Assembly: GCF_020164955.1 (NCBI RefSeq)
Contig: NZ_JAIUHG010000009.1
Span: forward strand, 1 to 64,000
Source of the DNA: Mesorhizobium sp. CA8
GTDB lineage: Bacteria > Pseudomonadota > Alphaproteobacteria > Rhizobiales > Rhizobiaceae
Direction: 5' to 3'
DNA: 64,000 nt
The translations under genes were made by a program, and so were the position numbers. This document shows positions 35,804 through 45,066 of the stretch, one piece after another. Below the pieces are notes generated by a model, which was not told the DNA's origin, did no database searches, and saw only the letters and a list, made by a program, of their open reading frames with translations. Position 1 is the stretch's first letter. Each line of letters opens with the position of its first letter.

Positions 35804-37034
35804 GATCCTCTCCTAAAATTCGCGTGAAATGGTGCGAGCCGGGTCAGCGGTGAAAAGCGAGCAAGCAGATCGCTCGTCAGCTCAGCCCCATCTGCGAGCG
35901 GGCGGCGGAGCATGGAGATATCGCGGCCGCTGTTTACCGAGACCGCCCAACCACTTGGCCGCCGATGACCGCGATGACGGACCATCTATCGCTGGAGACG
36001 TCGCCATTCGCCAGCAGGTCTGCATCTGGTGGAACCTCACCGATAATCTGCAGGTTCGAACCGAACTGATCTGACCAGAACCACGGTGCCTCGGTATAGG
36101 ATGCCTTGCCGCAAGCCATGATTTTAGCAGCCACAAGTGGTTGCAGTTGAGCGGTTCGCCACGACTGGGCACGGCGATGTCGGCCGGTTGTTCCGACTGG
36201 GTGGGCGCTAACGTCACCTGCAGCAAAGATGCTGATATCAGATGTCCGGCATTGTCTGTCCACGACTATGCCGTCTTCGACAGTGAGACCGGCACTTTTT
36301 GCTATCTCGCTATTCGGATCGACGCCGATACCGATCACGACCGCGTCCGCGACGAAATCCCCGCGACTGGTCCGCACCAACGCTCGTTGCTGGTCGTCTA
36401 CCGCGATCTCATGGATTTCGACGCCGAACAGGACATGCACCCCGTTTCGGATTTGCAGATCGAGCACCCAGGCGCCGGCAAACTCGGGAAGTGCTCGCGC
36501 AACCAAACGATCACCGGCCTCCAAGAGGGTAACCTCGCAGCCGTGGGCCCGAGCCGCGGCGCTGACCTCTAGTCCGATCAGGCCGCCGCCAACGACCACG
36601 ATCGATCGCCCCGGGCGCAGGTGTCGCCTAAGCCGTTCGGCGTCGGCGAGCGTGCGAAAGGTAGAAACTGGGGCGCCGATTTCGACCGCTGCCGGCAATT
36701 GCCGTGGGCGCGAGCCGGTGGTTATCAACAGACGCCCGTATGTAGCTGAGCCTCTGTCGGTAACCACTGTCTTCGCCGCCCGATCGATGGAGATAGCAGC
36801 GGTCGACGGTCGGTAGTCGATGTCCAGGGCATCATAGTCGGCGGCCTCTTCAAGGGTTCGTTGAGACGCCTTCGAGTCGCCAAGCAACACAGCCTTCGAA
36901 AGCGGCGGCCTGTCATAGGGCAGTCCGGCCTCATCGCCGAGCAACGTGATAGATGCGCCCGGTTCATGTTTGCGCAATTCAAGCGCAGCTTGATGGCCGG
37001 CCAGACCAGCGCCAATGATGAGAAAGTCGGACAC
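35800..37034 (-). pseudogene. FAD-dependent ferredoxin reductase of the dioxygenase operon, frameshifted near its end
   Basis: Two-domain pyridine-nucleotide reductase (BphA4/RedA type). FAD motif FLIIGAGLAGHQAA at the N-terminus, NAD motif IVVVGGGLIGLEVSA mid-protein and the second FAD motif IFAAGDVSA. One base is missing near 35946 after IGGQVVG; the correct continuation AVSVNSGRDISMLRRPLADG lies in the next frame and ends at 35800. The truncated product would lack about the last 50 residues. GTG 37034 matches the family start, but TTG 37151 would add 39 residues. First gene of the broken dioxygenase operon. Confidence 0.8.
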
Positions 37035-37172
37035 GCGATTTGCAGGTTCGCTTTGGCATTGAGGCGCTCTCGCAGGGCTGCGAGGTTGTCGCCGTTTCCT
37101 CGCGGCCTTTGATGAAACGGCCCTGTACGGATAGCCACAGTTGTCAACCAATTTGATTAGTACAGATGGTGG

Positions 37173-38413
37173 CTAGGCAGCGGTGGTGGCGGCGTCCGCC
37201 AACAAGGCGCCTATCATCCGCAATCGCTCCTCGCGCAGCTTTGTCCAAGGATAGGACATGTTCAGGCCGACGAAGTTTCGGAACGAGTCAGTCATCGAGA
37301 ACATCGGACCCGGGGCTATTGCAATACCATGTCGCAGCGCCAGGCTCGCTGTTGCGAGAGCGTCGAAAGCCTTGGGACCGCGGAGCCAGCACACGACGCC
37401 GCCACTCGGCCGCGAAACAGCGCAGTTCTCTGGAAAATGTTGCGAAATAAGCGCCAGTCCCCTTGCATGCGCGAAGTCAACAATTCGCGCGTGCGGCGCA
37501 TCTGACGATCATAGCTGCGTGCCGAAAGGTATTGCGACAGCGTCTCCGCTGCTTTGGCAACAACGCGTCGCATTGCATCATCGCTATAGGTGATGCCGGT
37601 TGGGTAGTGGTGGGTAGCCATCAAGAGACAGGCCGAGACGGGATTGCTGTCCATCAGGTAGGCAAATTGGTCAGGGTCGATCCCATTCTTTGGGTGCGAG
37701 TAGATCTCAACAGCCCTCAGGTTTCGCCTTTGAAGCGCCGCAAGCATAGGGAAAAAAGATGGGCTTTCGACAAGCACCAGGTCCCCGGGTTGCGTGACAG
37801 TCTCAATGCACAGATTCAGAGCGTGCGCTCCGCCCTGGGTCAAAACTATGCCCTCGGTGCCCACATGAAGACCGCGTTCCACCAGGCGCTTGGATATGAA
37901 CTCGCGCAACGATGCCTCGCCCTCGGGCGGAGATGGTACGCGCATGCGCATCACTTTGTGCCGCAGCTCCTTGCGCAGGAAATACTTCAAGTCTCCTTCG
38001 GGGAAGAGATCCGCGCTCGGCAAAACCGAACCGAATGTTTCGAGACCCGGCTTCGTCCACGACGACATGATACTGAACGTCAGGTCCGCGATGGCGCTTG
38101 GACTACGGTCTTCCGCCAGGACCTCATCGCTGAATGGGGCGAACTCATGCATCGGTCGCGGCGCTCGCTGCAGGTAAAAGCCTGAGCGGGGTCGGGCGCG
38201 AATAACTCCGTCGCTTTCCAGCAGAGAATAGGCATGGTGTACCGTAACCATGCTGTAGCCTGTTTGAGCACTGATCTCGCGAATCGAGGGTAGACGAGCT
38301 CCGACTTCGATAGATCCTGCCTCGATGCGTTGTTGGATCAGTCGAACGATTTCTTCGTAACGTCGCATCCCGCCAAAGCGCCGATCGATCCACCTGTGAG
38401 CACGTTTCAACAT
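37173..38413 (-). pseudogene. MocR-type (GntR HTH plus aminotransferase fold) regulator, deleted and frameshifted
   Basis: N-terminal winged helix is intact (GARLPSIREISAQTGYSMVTVHHAYSLL), as is the first half of the aminotransferase-like domain (GIVLTQGGAHALNLCIE, ACLLMATHHYPTG). At about 37545 the sequence jumps from RRVVAKAAE directly to TLSQYLSARSYDRQMRR; some 80-90 residues that normally contain the PLP-binding Lys (in an S-F-S-K-type motif) are missing. A frame change near 37490 then moves the remaining C-terminus (RIVDFAHARGLALISQ...CWLRGPKAFDALA) out of register. It would probably have controlled the adjacent dioxygenase or methyltransferase genes. Confidence 0.8.
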
Positions 38414-38427
38414 CAGCGGCCAGCGCA

Positions 38428-39348
38428 TCAGTTGACGGAATGCGCTCTCGGCGTCCATTCAAGTCGCAATGCCTTGATATGGTCTGGAGTTATCCCGCAG
38501 CAACCGCCCAGGATCTGACATCCCGCTGCCCGCCATTCGTGACTTTGAGATGCGAACTCCCCGGGCGAAACAACCGTGTTGAAATTCCAGCGGGGCATCA
38601 CGAAATGGCCGGAATGCGGATAGGCCGCGACGGGACCTGACCACACACTGCGTATCTGTTTGAGCGCCGGGAGCACAAGTTCCAGATCGGTGTGCATGAC
38701 AGAAATTATGTCGACACCGAGCGTCGAGATGTTGCTTGCGATATCAAGCAGGTCGAACTCGAGCCCAGCGTCTGGACGGCCGACCAGTCCTCCATTCTTG
38801 CCCCGGACGACCGAAACTCCAGCCATGACCGGAAGCCCCGTTGCTTTGCCAGCCTCGATCTGGACGGTTGCATAGTCCACATCGCGCAACATCTCCAGGA
38901 TGATGAGGTCGCAGCCCTCGCCGGCCAGCATCGATGCCGCCTCGGCGAAGCTTTTACGGGAGTTTTCGGGTGAGGGGCGCCTGGCAGGGTCAAGACCTGG
39001 CGCCATGCCCGAAATCGCGCCGCCAATCCAGGCCGCGCCTGCACGTTCGCGCGCTTCCTTCGCACACTCGATGGATGCCCTGATGACCGCCGGCGATTGG
39101 CCGGCACGACCAATACCGTCCATCACGAAGCTCGTCGCTGCATAGGTGTTGGTCGTAATGATATCTGCCCCAGCCGCAATGTAGTCGGCATGAATCTCCG
39201 TCAGTATCTCGGGATGCGTGACCGCTGCGAGCGCGGACCATGCATCGTCATGCATAGGCACGCCGCGACGCTCGAGTTCGGTACCGGTTCCACCATCGAG
39301 GATGAGCAAATTGCCGGACTTAAAAGCTTCCCCAAATGACGACTGCAT
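38428..39348 (-). CDS. Homocysteine S-methyltransferase-family protein
   Basis: 306-residue TIM-barrel protein related to BHMT and MmuM, which move a methyl group from betaine or S-methylmethionine to homocysteine. N-terminus LLILDGGTGTELERRGVP, NTYAATSF, and the C-terminal zinc motif GGCCGITPDHI are typical. The first zinc Cys of the family, normally in a G-x-N-C segment, is replaced: the aligned region reads ISVMHTDLELVLPAL, giving His where Cys is expected. Metal binding could still occur as His/Cys/Cys. With betaine-type genes nearby a demethylase role is tempting but unproven. Confidence 0.85.
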   Translation of the reverse strand: MQSSFGEAFKSGNLLILDGGTGTELERRGVPMHDDAWSALAAVTHPEILTEIHADYIAAGADIITTNTYAATSFVMDGIGRAGQSPAVIRASIECAKEARERAGAAWIGGAISGMAPGLDPARRPSPENSRKSFAEAASMLAGEGCDLIILEMLRDVDYATVQIEAGKATGLPVMAGVSVVRGKNGGLVGRPDAGLEFDLLDIASNISTLGVDIISVMHTDLELVLPALKQIRSVWSGPVAAYPHSGHFVMPRWNFNTVVSPGEFASQSHEWRAAGCQILGGCCGITPDHIKALRLEWTPRAHSVN

Positions 39349-39477
39349 GATTGCCCCTTGATGGTCAGACGGCTTGCGACATGGATGTCATCTCTTGCCA
39401 GATAGACGCCGCGCGTTCGGCAGGATTCGTCATGTAACGCGCGGAATCGGACAAGAGGCTTGGCAGAAGCGTCGGCC

Positions 39478-39783
39478 TCAACCGAAGGGCCCGCTCCATC
39501 TCAAGGCCAGATCTTCGCGAAAGGCGAAACGTTGCAAGTGATGCACGACGACGCCAGCCAGTTCTTTCGTGGCTTCGCGCGAAACGTCGGTGACAGTTAT
39601 GTTGAGGACCTTGTTTTCGGCGGTCAGATCGACCTTTTGACCATTGCCGAAATCGATGTGTCCCTCGAGACTGTCAAACTTGACTGTGTAGCCATGCGAC
39701 CAGTGTTTGCAAAGCTGCTGTAGGTATCTGCTCCCGCGCTCCGTCCGGACGGTGGCAGTTGAAAGGGGCACGATCATCTCCAC
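39478..39783 (-). CDS. DUF2218-family protein
   Basis: 101-residue small protein with the DUF2218 pattern: ATVRTERGSRYLQQLCKHWSH near the N-terminus, GHIDFGNGQ, and a C-terminal helix EATKELAGVVVHHLQRFAFR. Members often lie beside siderophore or metal-related genes, but no biochemical role is established that I can cite. GTG 39783 or ATG 39777 could be the start. It stands alone between the FAH operon and the methyltransferase gene. Confidence 0.8.
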   Translation of the reverse strand: MEMIVPLSTATVRTERGSRYLQQLCKHWSHGYTVKFDSLEGHIDFGNGQKVDLTAENKVLNITVTDVSREATKELAGVVVHHLQRFAFREDLALRWSGPFG

Positions 39784-40111
39784 TGGGCATGGCCGGCGCG
39801 TTCACACCGGCCGAAGGGTTTGCCAAGCCGAAGAGTCCGCTGGCCGAAGCGCCGCTCTCGGGCTTGCGGATCCCACTTCCGTGGCGAGTCTTTAGCCGGC
39901 ACAATTGAGTCCACCGGCAAATGAACGCTTTCGTGGGCATGGTGGTCTGTTCCAGTGCTGCTCATGACCGGACGTATCATCTCTTGCGAGATTGCTTTTT
40001 GTCGTGCCGGCAAAATCCGTGATGCGATTGTCGAGATTGGACAAGGATGCTGGCAAAGGTCCGCTTTGGTCAGGGCCAGTGAAACCTGGTAGCAAAGCAC
40101 CCTGCGATTCC
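39784..40111. other. 328-bp stretch without a confident gene
   Basis: Between DUF2218 and the FAH gene on the minus strand. A minus-strand frame at 39774-40100 is open with several internal ATGs but has no recognisable motif and overlaps the DUF2218 start. It may be a relic or simply intergenic DNA with a promoter for 39783. Confidence 0.4.
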
Positions 40112-40771
40112 TCAGGTGACGGTGTTGGTCAGCACCCCCACGTCCTCGATTTCGACCTGCACGATGTCGCCTCGCTTGAGAGAAACGCGCGGGTCTTTGT
40201 AGTAGCCGACGCCTCCAGGCGTGCCGGTCGCGATCAGGTCGCCGGGTTCAAGCGTGATGTCTCTGCTTATGAACTCTATGAGCTCGGCAACGCCAAACAC
40301 CATGTTGGCGGTGTTGGAATCTTGCATGGCTTGCCCGTTCAGCGTCAGCTTTATGGCCAGCTTTTGTGGATCCTTGATCGCGCTGGCCGGGACAAGAGCA
40401 GGGCCAATCGGGCAGAATGTGTCGAACGACTTCCCGCGCGTCCACTGGACATCTTCGACCTGCACGTCACGAGCGGAGATATCGTTGACGCACAGGTAGC
40501 CAGAAATCAGGTTCAGCGCATCCTTCGCATCGACATTCCTGGCTCGACGACCAACGACAACGCCCAATTCCGCTTCGAAATCCACGCACCTAGAGGTGCC
40601 TGGCAACATGATGGCATCCCCATCGCCGACGAGGGAATTCGACCATTTGGCGAAAAGGAGTGGGCGTTCGGGCAATGCGACCTTCGCTTCGGCGGCATGG
40701 TCCTTGTAATTGAGCCCAACGCAGATGATCTTGCCTGGAAGAGCGATCGGCAGCTTTGGCGGAGACATCAA
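40112..40771 (-). CDS. Fumarylacetoacetate hydrolase-family protein
   Basis: 219-residue FAH-fold enzyme. Family motifs are KIICVGLNYKDHAAEA, the metal-binding FEAELGVVVGR (Glu-x-Glu), YLCVNDISARDVQ, the RGKSFDTFCPIGP substrate loop and LIATGTPGGVG. Members hydrolyse C-C bonds of diketo acids, decarboxylate oxaloacetate, or act as hydratases/isomerases in aromatic pathways. ATG 40771 overlaps the preceding small gene by 4 nt, so it belongs to the operon that begins with the ABC importer at 46.6 kb. Exact substrate unknown. Confidence 0.9.
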   Translation of the reverse strand: MMSPPKLPIALPGKIICVGLNYKDHAAEAKVALPERPLLFAKWSNSLVGDGDAIMLPGTSRCVDFEAELGVVVGRRARNVDAKDALNLISGYLCVNDISARDVQVEDVQWTRGKSFDTFCPIGPALVPASAIKDPQKLAIKLTLNGQAMQDSNTANMVFGVAELIEFISRDITLEPGDLIATGTPGGVGYYKDPRVSLKRGDIVQVEIEDVGVLTNTVT

Positions 40772-41223
40772 TTCGAACCCTTCAGTTTGCTGCCGTAAAT
40801 TCCTGTCAGTCGCGCATCAGTGTTGGAGGCGCTTTTTATCCAGCTCTGCATGTCACCGGACTTCCACCAGTATGACGGATCATCCGTTTCCTCACCTGCG
40901 AGGTCTTCGACGGAAACGCCGCGGAAACGTTGAAGGGTAAATTCGCTTTGGCGCATGAACCCGACCGCGGTCGTTCCAAAGATCAGCGGATGGATATTGA
41001 CCGACCACCCTTCCAGCGGACCTAGCTGGTCCAGCGCGGCCCGTTCATCGGCGTTGCGAACATGGAACACCGCAAACCCGCCATTCGGGTCGGCGAAATG
41101 ATCATGTGCGATGCAGAGCCCGCGTTGCTCATCGAGGAGATACTCATTGAGACGGAGATTGGACTCGTCCCATGACATCGACGCGGGCGCGAGCGCGTAT
41201 ACGAGACAGCAGGTTTCCTTCAT
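40768..41223 (-). CDS. Small conserved-looking protein of unknown function (possible ferredoxin-like/YCII fold)
   Basis: 151 residues from ATG 41223, which has AGAGGAAATC upstream; a longer open frame to 41391 overlaps rhodanese and is not supported. The segment GGFAVFHVRNADERAAL followed by a Pro/Trp-containing strand (GPLEGWSVNIHPLIFG) resembles dimeric alpha/beta barrel proteins such as YCII-like or muconolactone isomerase-like enzymes, but no family is certain. It overlaps the FAH gene by 4 nt and so probably acts in the same pathway. Confidence 0.7.
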   Translation of the reverse strand: MKETCCLVYALAPASMSWDESNLRLNEYLLDEQRGLCIAHDHFADPNGGFAVFHVRNADERAALDQLGPLEGWSVNIHPLIFGTTAVGFMRQSEFTLQRFRGVSVEDLAGEETDDPSYWWKSGDMQSWIKSASNTDARLTGIYGSKLKGSN

Positions 41224-41258
41224 GATTTCCTCTTGTGATTGAAGTCCAGCCGTGATCT

Positions 41259-41582
41259 TCAGGTCGTCACGGCGAACCCGTGCGAGGCCCAGTCTTCCAG
41301 GCCTTCGACGTAGCGGAAGACGTTCTTGTAGCCGAGATTTTCCAATCGTTCGGCGGCCCGAAGGCTGCGCTTGCAGTCGGCCGAGCCGCAATAGACGGCG
41401 ATATCAGCCATCTTGTCGGGCAGCAGCGTTGGCGCTCTTTCAAGTATCGTGTCGGATGTCCCGAGGATGGCGCCGGGGATATGGCCTTCGGCGAAGTACT
41501 CGGGCAAGCGGGTGTCGACCAGAAGGAGTCTTTGCCCGGCATCCAACCGGCTCTTGATCCCATCAGCGGAGATAAGCTGCAT
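41259..41582 (-). CDS. Single-domain rhodanese-like protein
   Basis: 107-residue rhodanese domain. VDTRLPEYFAEGHIPGAIL gives the CH2A-type start and the active-site loop is VYCGSADCKRS with candidate nucleophile Cys. ATG 41582 has GGAGG at 5 nt spacing. It follows the ABC ATPase stop by 16 nt. A sulfur-transfer role would fit an imported sulfur-containing compound, but this is conjecture. Confidence 0.88.
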   Translation of the reverse strand: MQLISADGIKSRLDAGQRLLLVDTRLPEYFAEGHIPGAILGTSDTILERAPTLLPDKMADIAVYCGSADCKRSLRAAERLENLGYKNVFRYVEGLEDWASHGFAVTT

Positions 41583-41598
41583 ACGTCCTCCAAGGAGT

Positions 41599-43197
41599 CT
41601 AGCGCCTGGACAGGCTCACCGATGGTGTCTTCTCAATGAGTTCGATGGTGTAGGGGTGGCGCGGCTCACCAAGCACTCGCGCTGTAGGCCCATAGTCGAC
41701 AATGGTTCCGCCCTGCATCACTGCCACGCTGTCGGCGATGGAAGCCACCAGGGCGATGTTGTGGGTGATAAACAGCAGCGCCAGCCCGCGTTCCCGACTA
41801 AGATCCTGGAGCAGCTTGATGATCGAAGCCTGCACCGAGACGTCGAGCGCGGAAGTGATCTCGTCGCAGATGATCACGTCCGGGCTGCACGCGAGTGCCC
41901 GGGCGATCGAGGCTCTTTGACATTCGCCGCCGGATATCTCTCGAGGAAATGCATCGGCAATCGACTTGGGAAGTGACAGTTCGGCAAGAAGATCAACAGA
42001 TCTGCGGTGGGCGTCCCGTCTGGACATGCCGAAGAAATGCTGGAACGGCGAACTGACGTTTTCCGCGATCGTCCGGCGAGGGTTCATGGAAGCGTGCGGA
42101 TTTTGATAGATGTACTGCAACGTCCGGCGCTGATCGTTCGAACGGTCGAACAATGCCGCGGGCAGGAGGTCGCCTTTGAACCGGATTTCTCCCGAGCATC
42201 CACCGGACAATCCCATCAGCGATCGCCCCAGCGTGGTCTTGCCGCTTCCAGATTGCCCAACCAGGGCAAGGACTTCGCCAGAGCGCAGCTCAAAATTCAG
42301 TCCATGCAGCACCTGAAGCCGCCCGAAAGATTTGGATAGATTTTTCCCTGACAGCACTGCCAACTTGGCCTTGTCCGCCAAAGGCTCCGCCCGTGCGCTT
42401 CCTTTGGAGGCTTTGAAGGCGGTAATGTCCGGCGCGGCCGCAAGCAGGCTGCGCGTGTAGCGATGAGCCGGCCGATGAAGCACCTGGTCCTTGTCGCCGA
42501 CTTCGACGATCTCCCCCTTCAACATGACCATGACGCTGTCAGCGATCTCGGCCACGACGGCGAGGTCGTGCGTGATGTACAAGGCGCAGACCTTGTGGCG
42601 CCGGCACATGTCGCGGATGGTTGACAGCACATGAGCCTGCGTAAGGATGTCCAGGCCGGTTGTCGGCTCATCGAGAACGATTGCACGCGGCTTGGCAATG
42701 AAAGCCATGGCGATCATCAGCCGTTGTTGCTGACCGCCGGAGAGCTCGTGTGGGTAGCGGTTGAGAAATGCATCGTCGGAAGGAAGCGCGACGTCCTGCA
42801 GCGCTGCCGCGACGCGTTCGCGACGCTTCTCGGGCAGACCGATGCCGTGGGTTTCCAAAACCTCGGCGACTTGTCTTCCGACCCGTTGCGAGGGGTTGAG
42901 AGCGATCCCGGGATTCTGTGGGATATAGGAGACGTCGCGACCGCGCATCGCCCGAAGACTGTCACGATCGAGGCTCAGGATATCCGCCCCCGCGAGCCTG
43001 ACTGTGCCACCGGTGATCGTGGCGCCCCTGCGGGTGTGACCGAGCAGAGCCATCGCCACGGTGGTCTTGCCCGAGCCGGATTCTCCCACCAGCGCGAGGA
43101 TCTTGCCAGCTTCGATCTCGAAGCACACGTCCCGGGCGACCCGCGCTCGTGTCCTGGAAACTTCCACATTGAGCCGATCGACTTCGACGACGTTCAT
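41599..43197 (-). CDS. Dipeptide-type ABC transporter, fused double ATPase
   Basis: 532-residue double ATPase. First domain: GESGSGKTT, LSGGQQQRLMIA, AIVLDEPTTGLD; second domain: GQSGSGKTT, ISGGECQRASIA, VIICDEITSALD. The start ATG overlaps the permease stop by 4 nt. It completes the importer 41.6-46.6 kb and is distinct from the double ATPase at 21350, with shorter linker and different signature residues, indicating independent acquisition. Confidence 0.92.
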   Translation of the reverse strand: MNVVEVDRLNVEVSRTRARVARDVCFEIEAGKILALVGESGSGKTTVAMALLGHTRRGATITGGTVRLAGADILSLDRDSLRAMRGRDVSYIPQNPGIALNPSQRVGRQVAEVLETHGIGLPEKRRERVAAALQDVALPSDDAFLNRYPHELSGGQQQRLMIAMAFIAKPRAIVLDEPTTGLDILTQAHVLSTIRDMCRRHKVCALYITHDLAVVAEIADSVMVMLKGEIVEVGDKDQVLHRPAHRYTRSLLAAAPDITAFKASKGSARAEPLADKAKLAVLSGKNLSKSFGRLQVLHGLNFELRSGEVLALVGQSGSGKTTLGRSLMGLSGGCSGEIRFKGDLLPAALFDRSNDQRRTLQYIYQNPHASMNPRRTIAENVSSPFQHFFGMSRRDAHRRSVDLLAELSLPKSIADAFPREISGGECQRASIARALACSPDVIICDEITSALDVSVQASIIKLLQDLSRERGLALLFITHNIALVASIADSVAVMQGGTIVDYGPTARVLGEPRHPYTIELIEKTPSVSLSRR

Positions 43198-44087
43198 GTG
43201 TTCGGGCTCACATCGCCGATGTTCGAGGCGCTGCGCGAGATTGCCTCCGCCAAAAGATTTGTGCCGATCGTGAAAACGGCGATCATCGCCAACGGAGCAA
43301 GCACGCCAAAGGGCTGTAAAATGAGCCCATCACGGTTTTCGCTGATCATAAGGCCCCAATCGGAGGCAGGCGGCTGGATGCCGAAGCCCAAAAAGCTGAT
43401 GCCCGCCACAATGCCGATGGACCATGTCATCCGCAGCCCGATCTCGACCATCAACGGCGTTACGAGATTTGGCAGAAGTTCTCGAAGCAATATGTCACGC
43501 GTCGGGACACCGATGGTCTCGGCGGCCTCAATGAAGGGCTGATTAACGATTTCGATCGTAACACCTCGAACCATGCGCGCGACCCTCGGCGCGTGCGATA
43601 TCGAGACGACCAGCACGATCAGCCACAATTGCGGGCCCAGCATCGAAACAAACAGAAGCACAAGAACCACTTGAGGAAAGGCAAGGACGACGTCTGTCAG
43701 CCACATCAGCACATCGTCGATAATCGATCGGGAATAGCCCGCTACCAGTCCGATCGTCGTTCCCAAAGCCGCGCCGATCGCGGTCGCCGCCAGTGACATC
43801 CACAGAACCGAGAAACCGCCATTGAGGACTCGTGACAGGACATCGCGGCCCAATCCATCCGTGCCCAATAGCGCCTTGGCGGAAGGCAGTGCATAGGGGC
43901 GTTGAACGAACTGTGTCGGCGTGTGCGGCGCGAGCATCGGCCCAAGCACGGCTACGCCGATCACCAAGGCCACCATGGCAGTGCCGACTGCCATCGCCTT
44001 GCGTTGTCCTGGCCTTGCCCGAGACGGAGCTCGCGCAGCCATGGTCCGATCACCTGCCAATGCCTGCTTCAACCTGACCTCAACCAT
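43194..44087 (-). CDS. Dipeptide-type ABC permease (DppC-like)
   Basis: 297-residue permease with an N-terminal cytoplasmic Arg-rich stretch (RAPSRARPGQRKAMA), then helices, ALLGTDGLGRDVLSRVL typical of DppC, and EAA loop AAETIGVPTRDILLRELLPN. The C-terminus is SASNIGDVSPNT. It overlaps the upstream permease gene by 8 nt. Confidence 0.92.
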   Translation of the reverse strand: MVEVRLKQALAGDRTMAARAPSRARPGQRKAMAVGTAMVALVIGVAVLGPMLAPHTPTQFVQRPYALPSAKALLGTDGLGRDVLSRVLNGGFSVLWMSLAATAIGAALGTTIGLVAGYSRSIIDDVLMWLTDVVLAFPQVVLVLLFVSMLGPQLWLIVLVVSISHAPRVARMVRGVTIEIVNQPFIEAAETIGVPTRDILLRELLPNLVTPLMVEIGLRMTWSIGIVAGISFLGFGIQPPASDWGLMISENRDGLILQPFGVLAPLAMIAVFTIGTNLLAEAISRSASNIGDVSPNT

Positions 44088-45066
44088 GGCTCGTCCTGAG
44101 TCTTGGGGTAAGTCTGATGGTCAGGTAGTCAGCCAGGAGATTCACGACCACATAAAGCGCAGCCTGTATTACGGCAATTGCCTGGATGACGGGCAGATCG
44201 CGATTGGCAATGGCATCTGTCAATGCGCTTCCAAGTCCTGGAAAGCGGAAGAGATACTCAACGACAACGATGCCGCCGGCCATGTAGGTCAGCACCAAAG
44301 CGCTTCCCTGCACCGTCGGGATCAGGGCATTGGGAACGGCGTGACGCAGTACTACACGGCGCTCCATCACCCCCTTCAGCCGGGCCATTTCCACATAGTC
44401 GGCCTGCAGCACCTCTATCATGCTGCCTCGAAACAGGCGCGTCAGATAGGGAAGGGTGGCCAGGACGAGGGTCAAGGCAGGCAGGATGAAGGCTGAGGCG
44501 TAGTAGAATGGGCTTTCGCCCTCGGGGATCATCGACACCGCAGGCAGCAACCTTGTTACGGTGGTCGCGAAAAGGATGACCAGCACCATGCCGACGATGA
44601 ACTCGGGAAGGGCCGTCAGGACGGTCGTCAACACCCAAACCGAAAGATCGGCTGGCTTGTCTCGTCTCATCGCGGACCAGCCCCCGAGGGCCAGGGAGAC
44701 GGGTATGCAGATCGCCGCCGACAAGCCGACGAGAAGCAACGAGTTCAGCCCACGTGTCGCGAGCAGGCCTGAGACCGCCCGTCGAGACGCGAGCGACCTG
44801 CCAAAATCGCCATGCAGGATTCCGGACAGCCAATTGAAGTATTGCTGGATGACGGGAACGTTGAGCCCAAGCTGCTGACGAAGCAACTCGACGCGATCGG
44901 GCGCCGCGTCGCGCCCCAATATCGCTATGGCCGGGTCACCGGGGAGCGCCTGGGTGCCAAGGAAGACCACCACCGAGATCATGAGGAGCGTGGCAACGCC
45001 AAGCAGCGCGCGGCGCAGGAGCCACGCGCCGCCCTGCACCGGCGACCAGTTCTGCTCACGCTCCAT
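44080..45066 (-). CDS. Dipeptide-type ABC permease (DppB-like)
   Basis: 328-residue permease: LGVATLLMISVVVFLGTQALPGDPA at the first helix, LNVPVIQQYFNWLSGILHGDFG, EAA loop MARLKGVMERRVVLRHAVPN. ATG 45066 interlocks with the binding-protein stop (TGATG). Genes run binding protein, DppB, DppC, double ATPase without gaps, so the whole importer is one translation unit. Confidence 0.92.
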   Translation of the reverse strand: MEREQNWSPVQGGAWLLRRALLGVATLLMISVVVFLGTQALPGDPAIAILGRDAAPDRVELLRQQLGLNVPVIQQYFNWLSGILHGDFGRSLASRRAVSGLLATRGLNSLLLVGLSAAICIPVSLALGGWSAMRRDKPADLSVWVLTTVLTALPEFIVGMVLVILFATTVTRLLPAVSMIPEGESPFYYASAFILPALTLVLATLPYLTRLFRGSMIEVLQADYVEMARLKGVMERRVVLRHAVPNALIPTVQGSALVLTYMAGGIVVVEYLFRFPGLGSALTDAIANRDLPVIQAIAVIQAALYVVVNLLADYLTIRLTPRLRTSHG

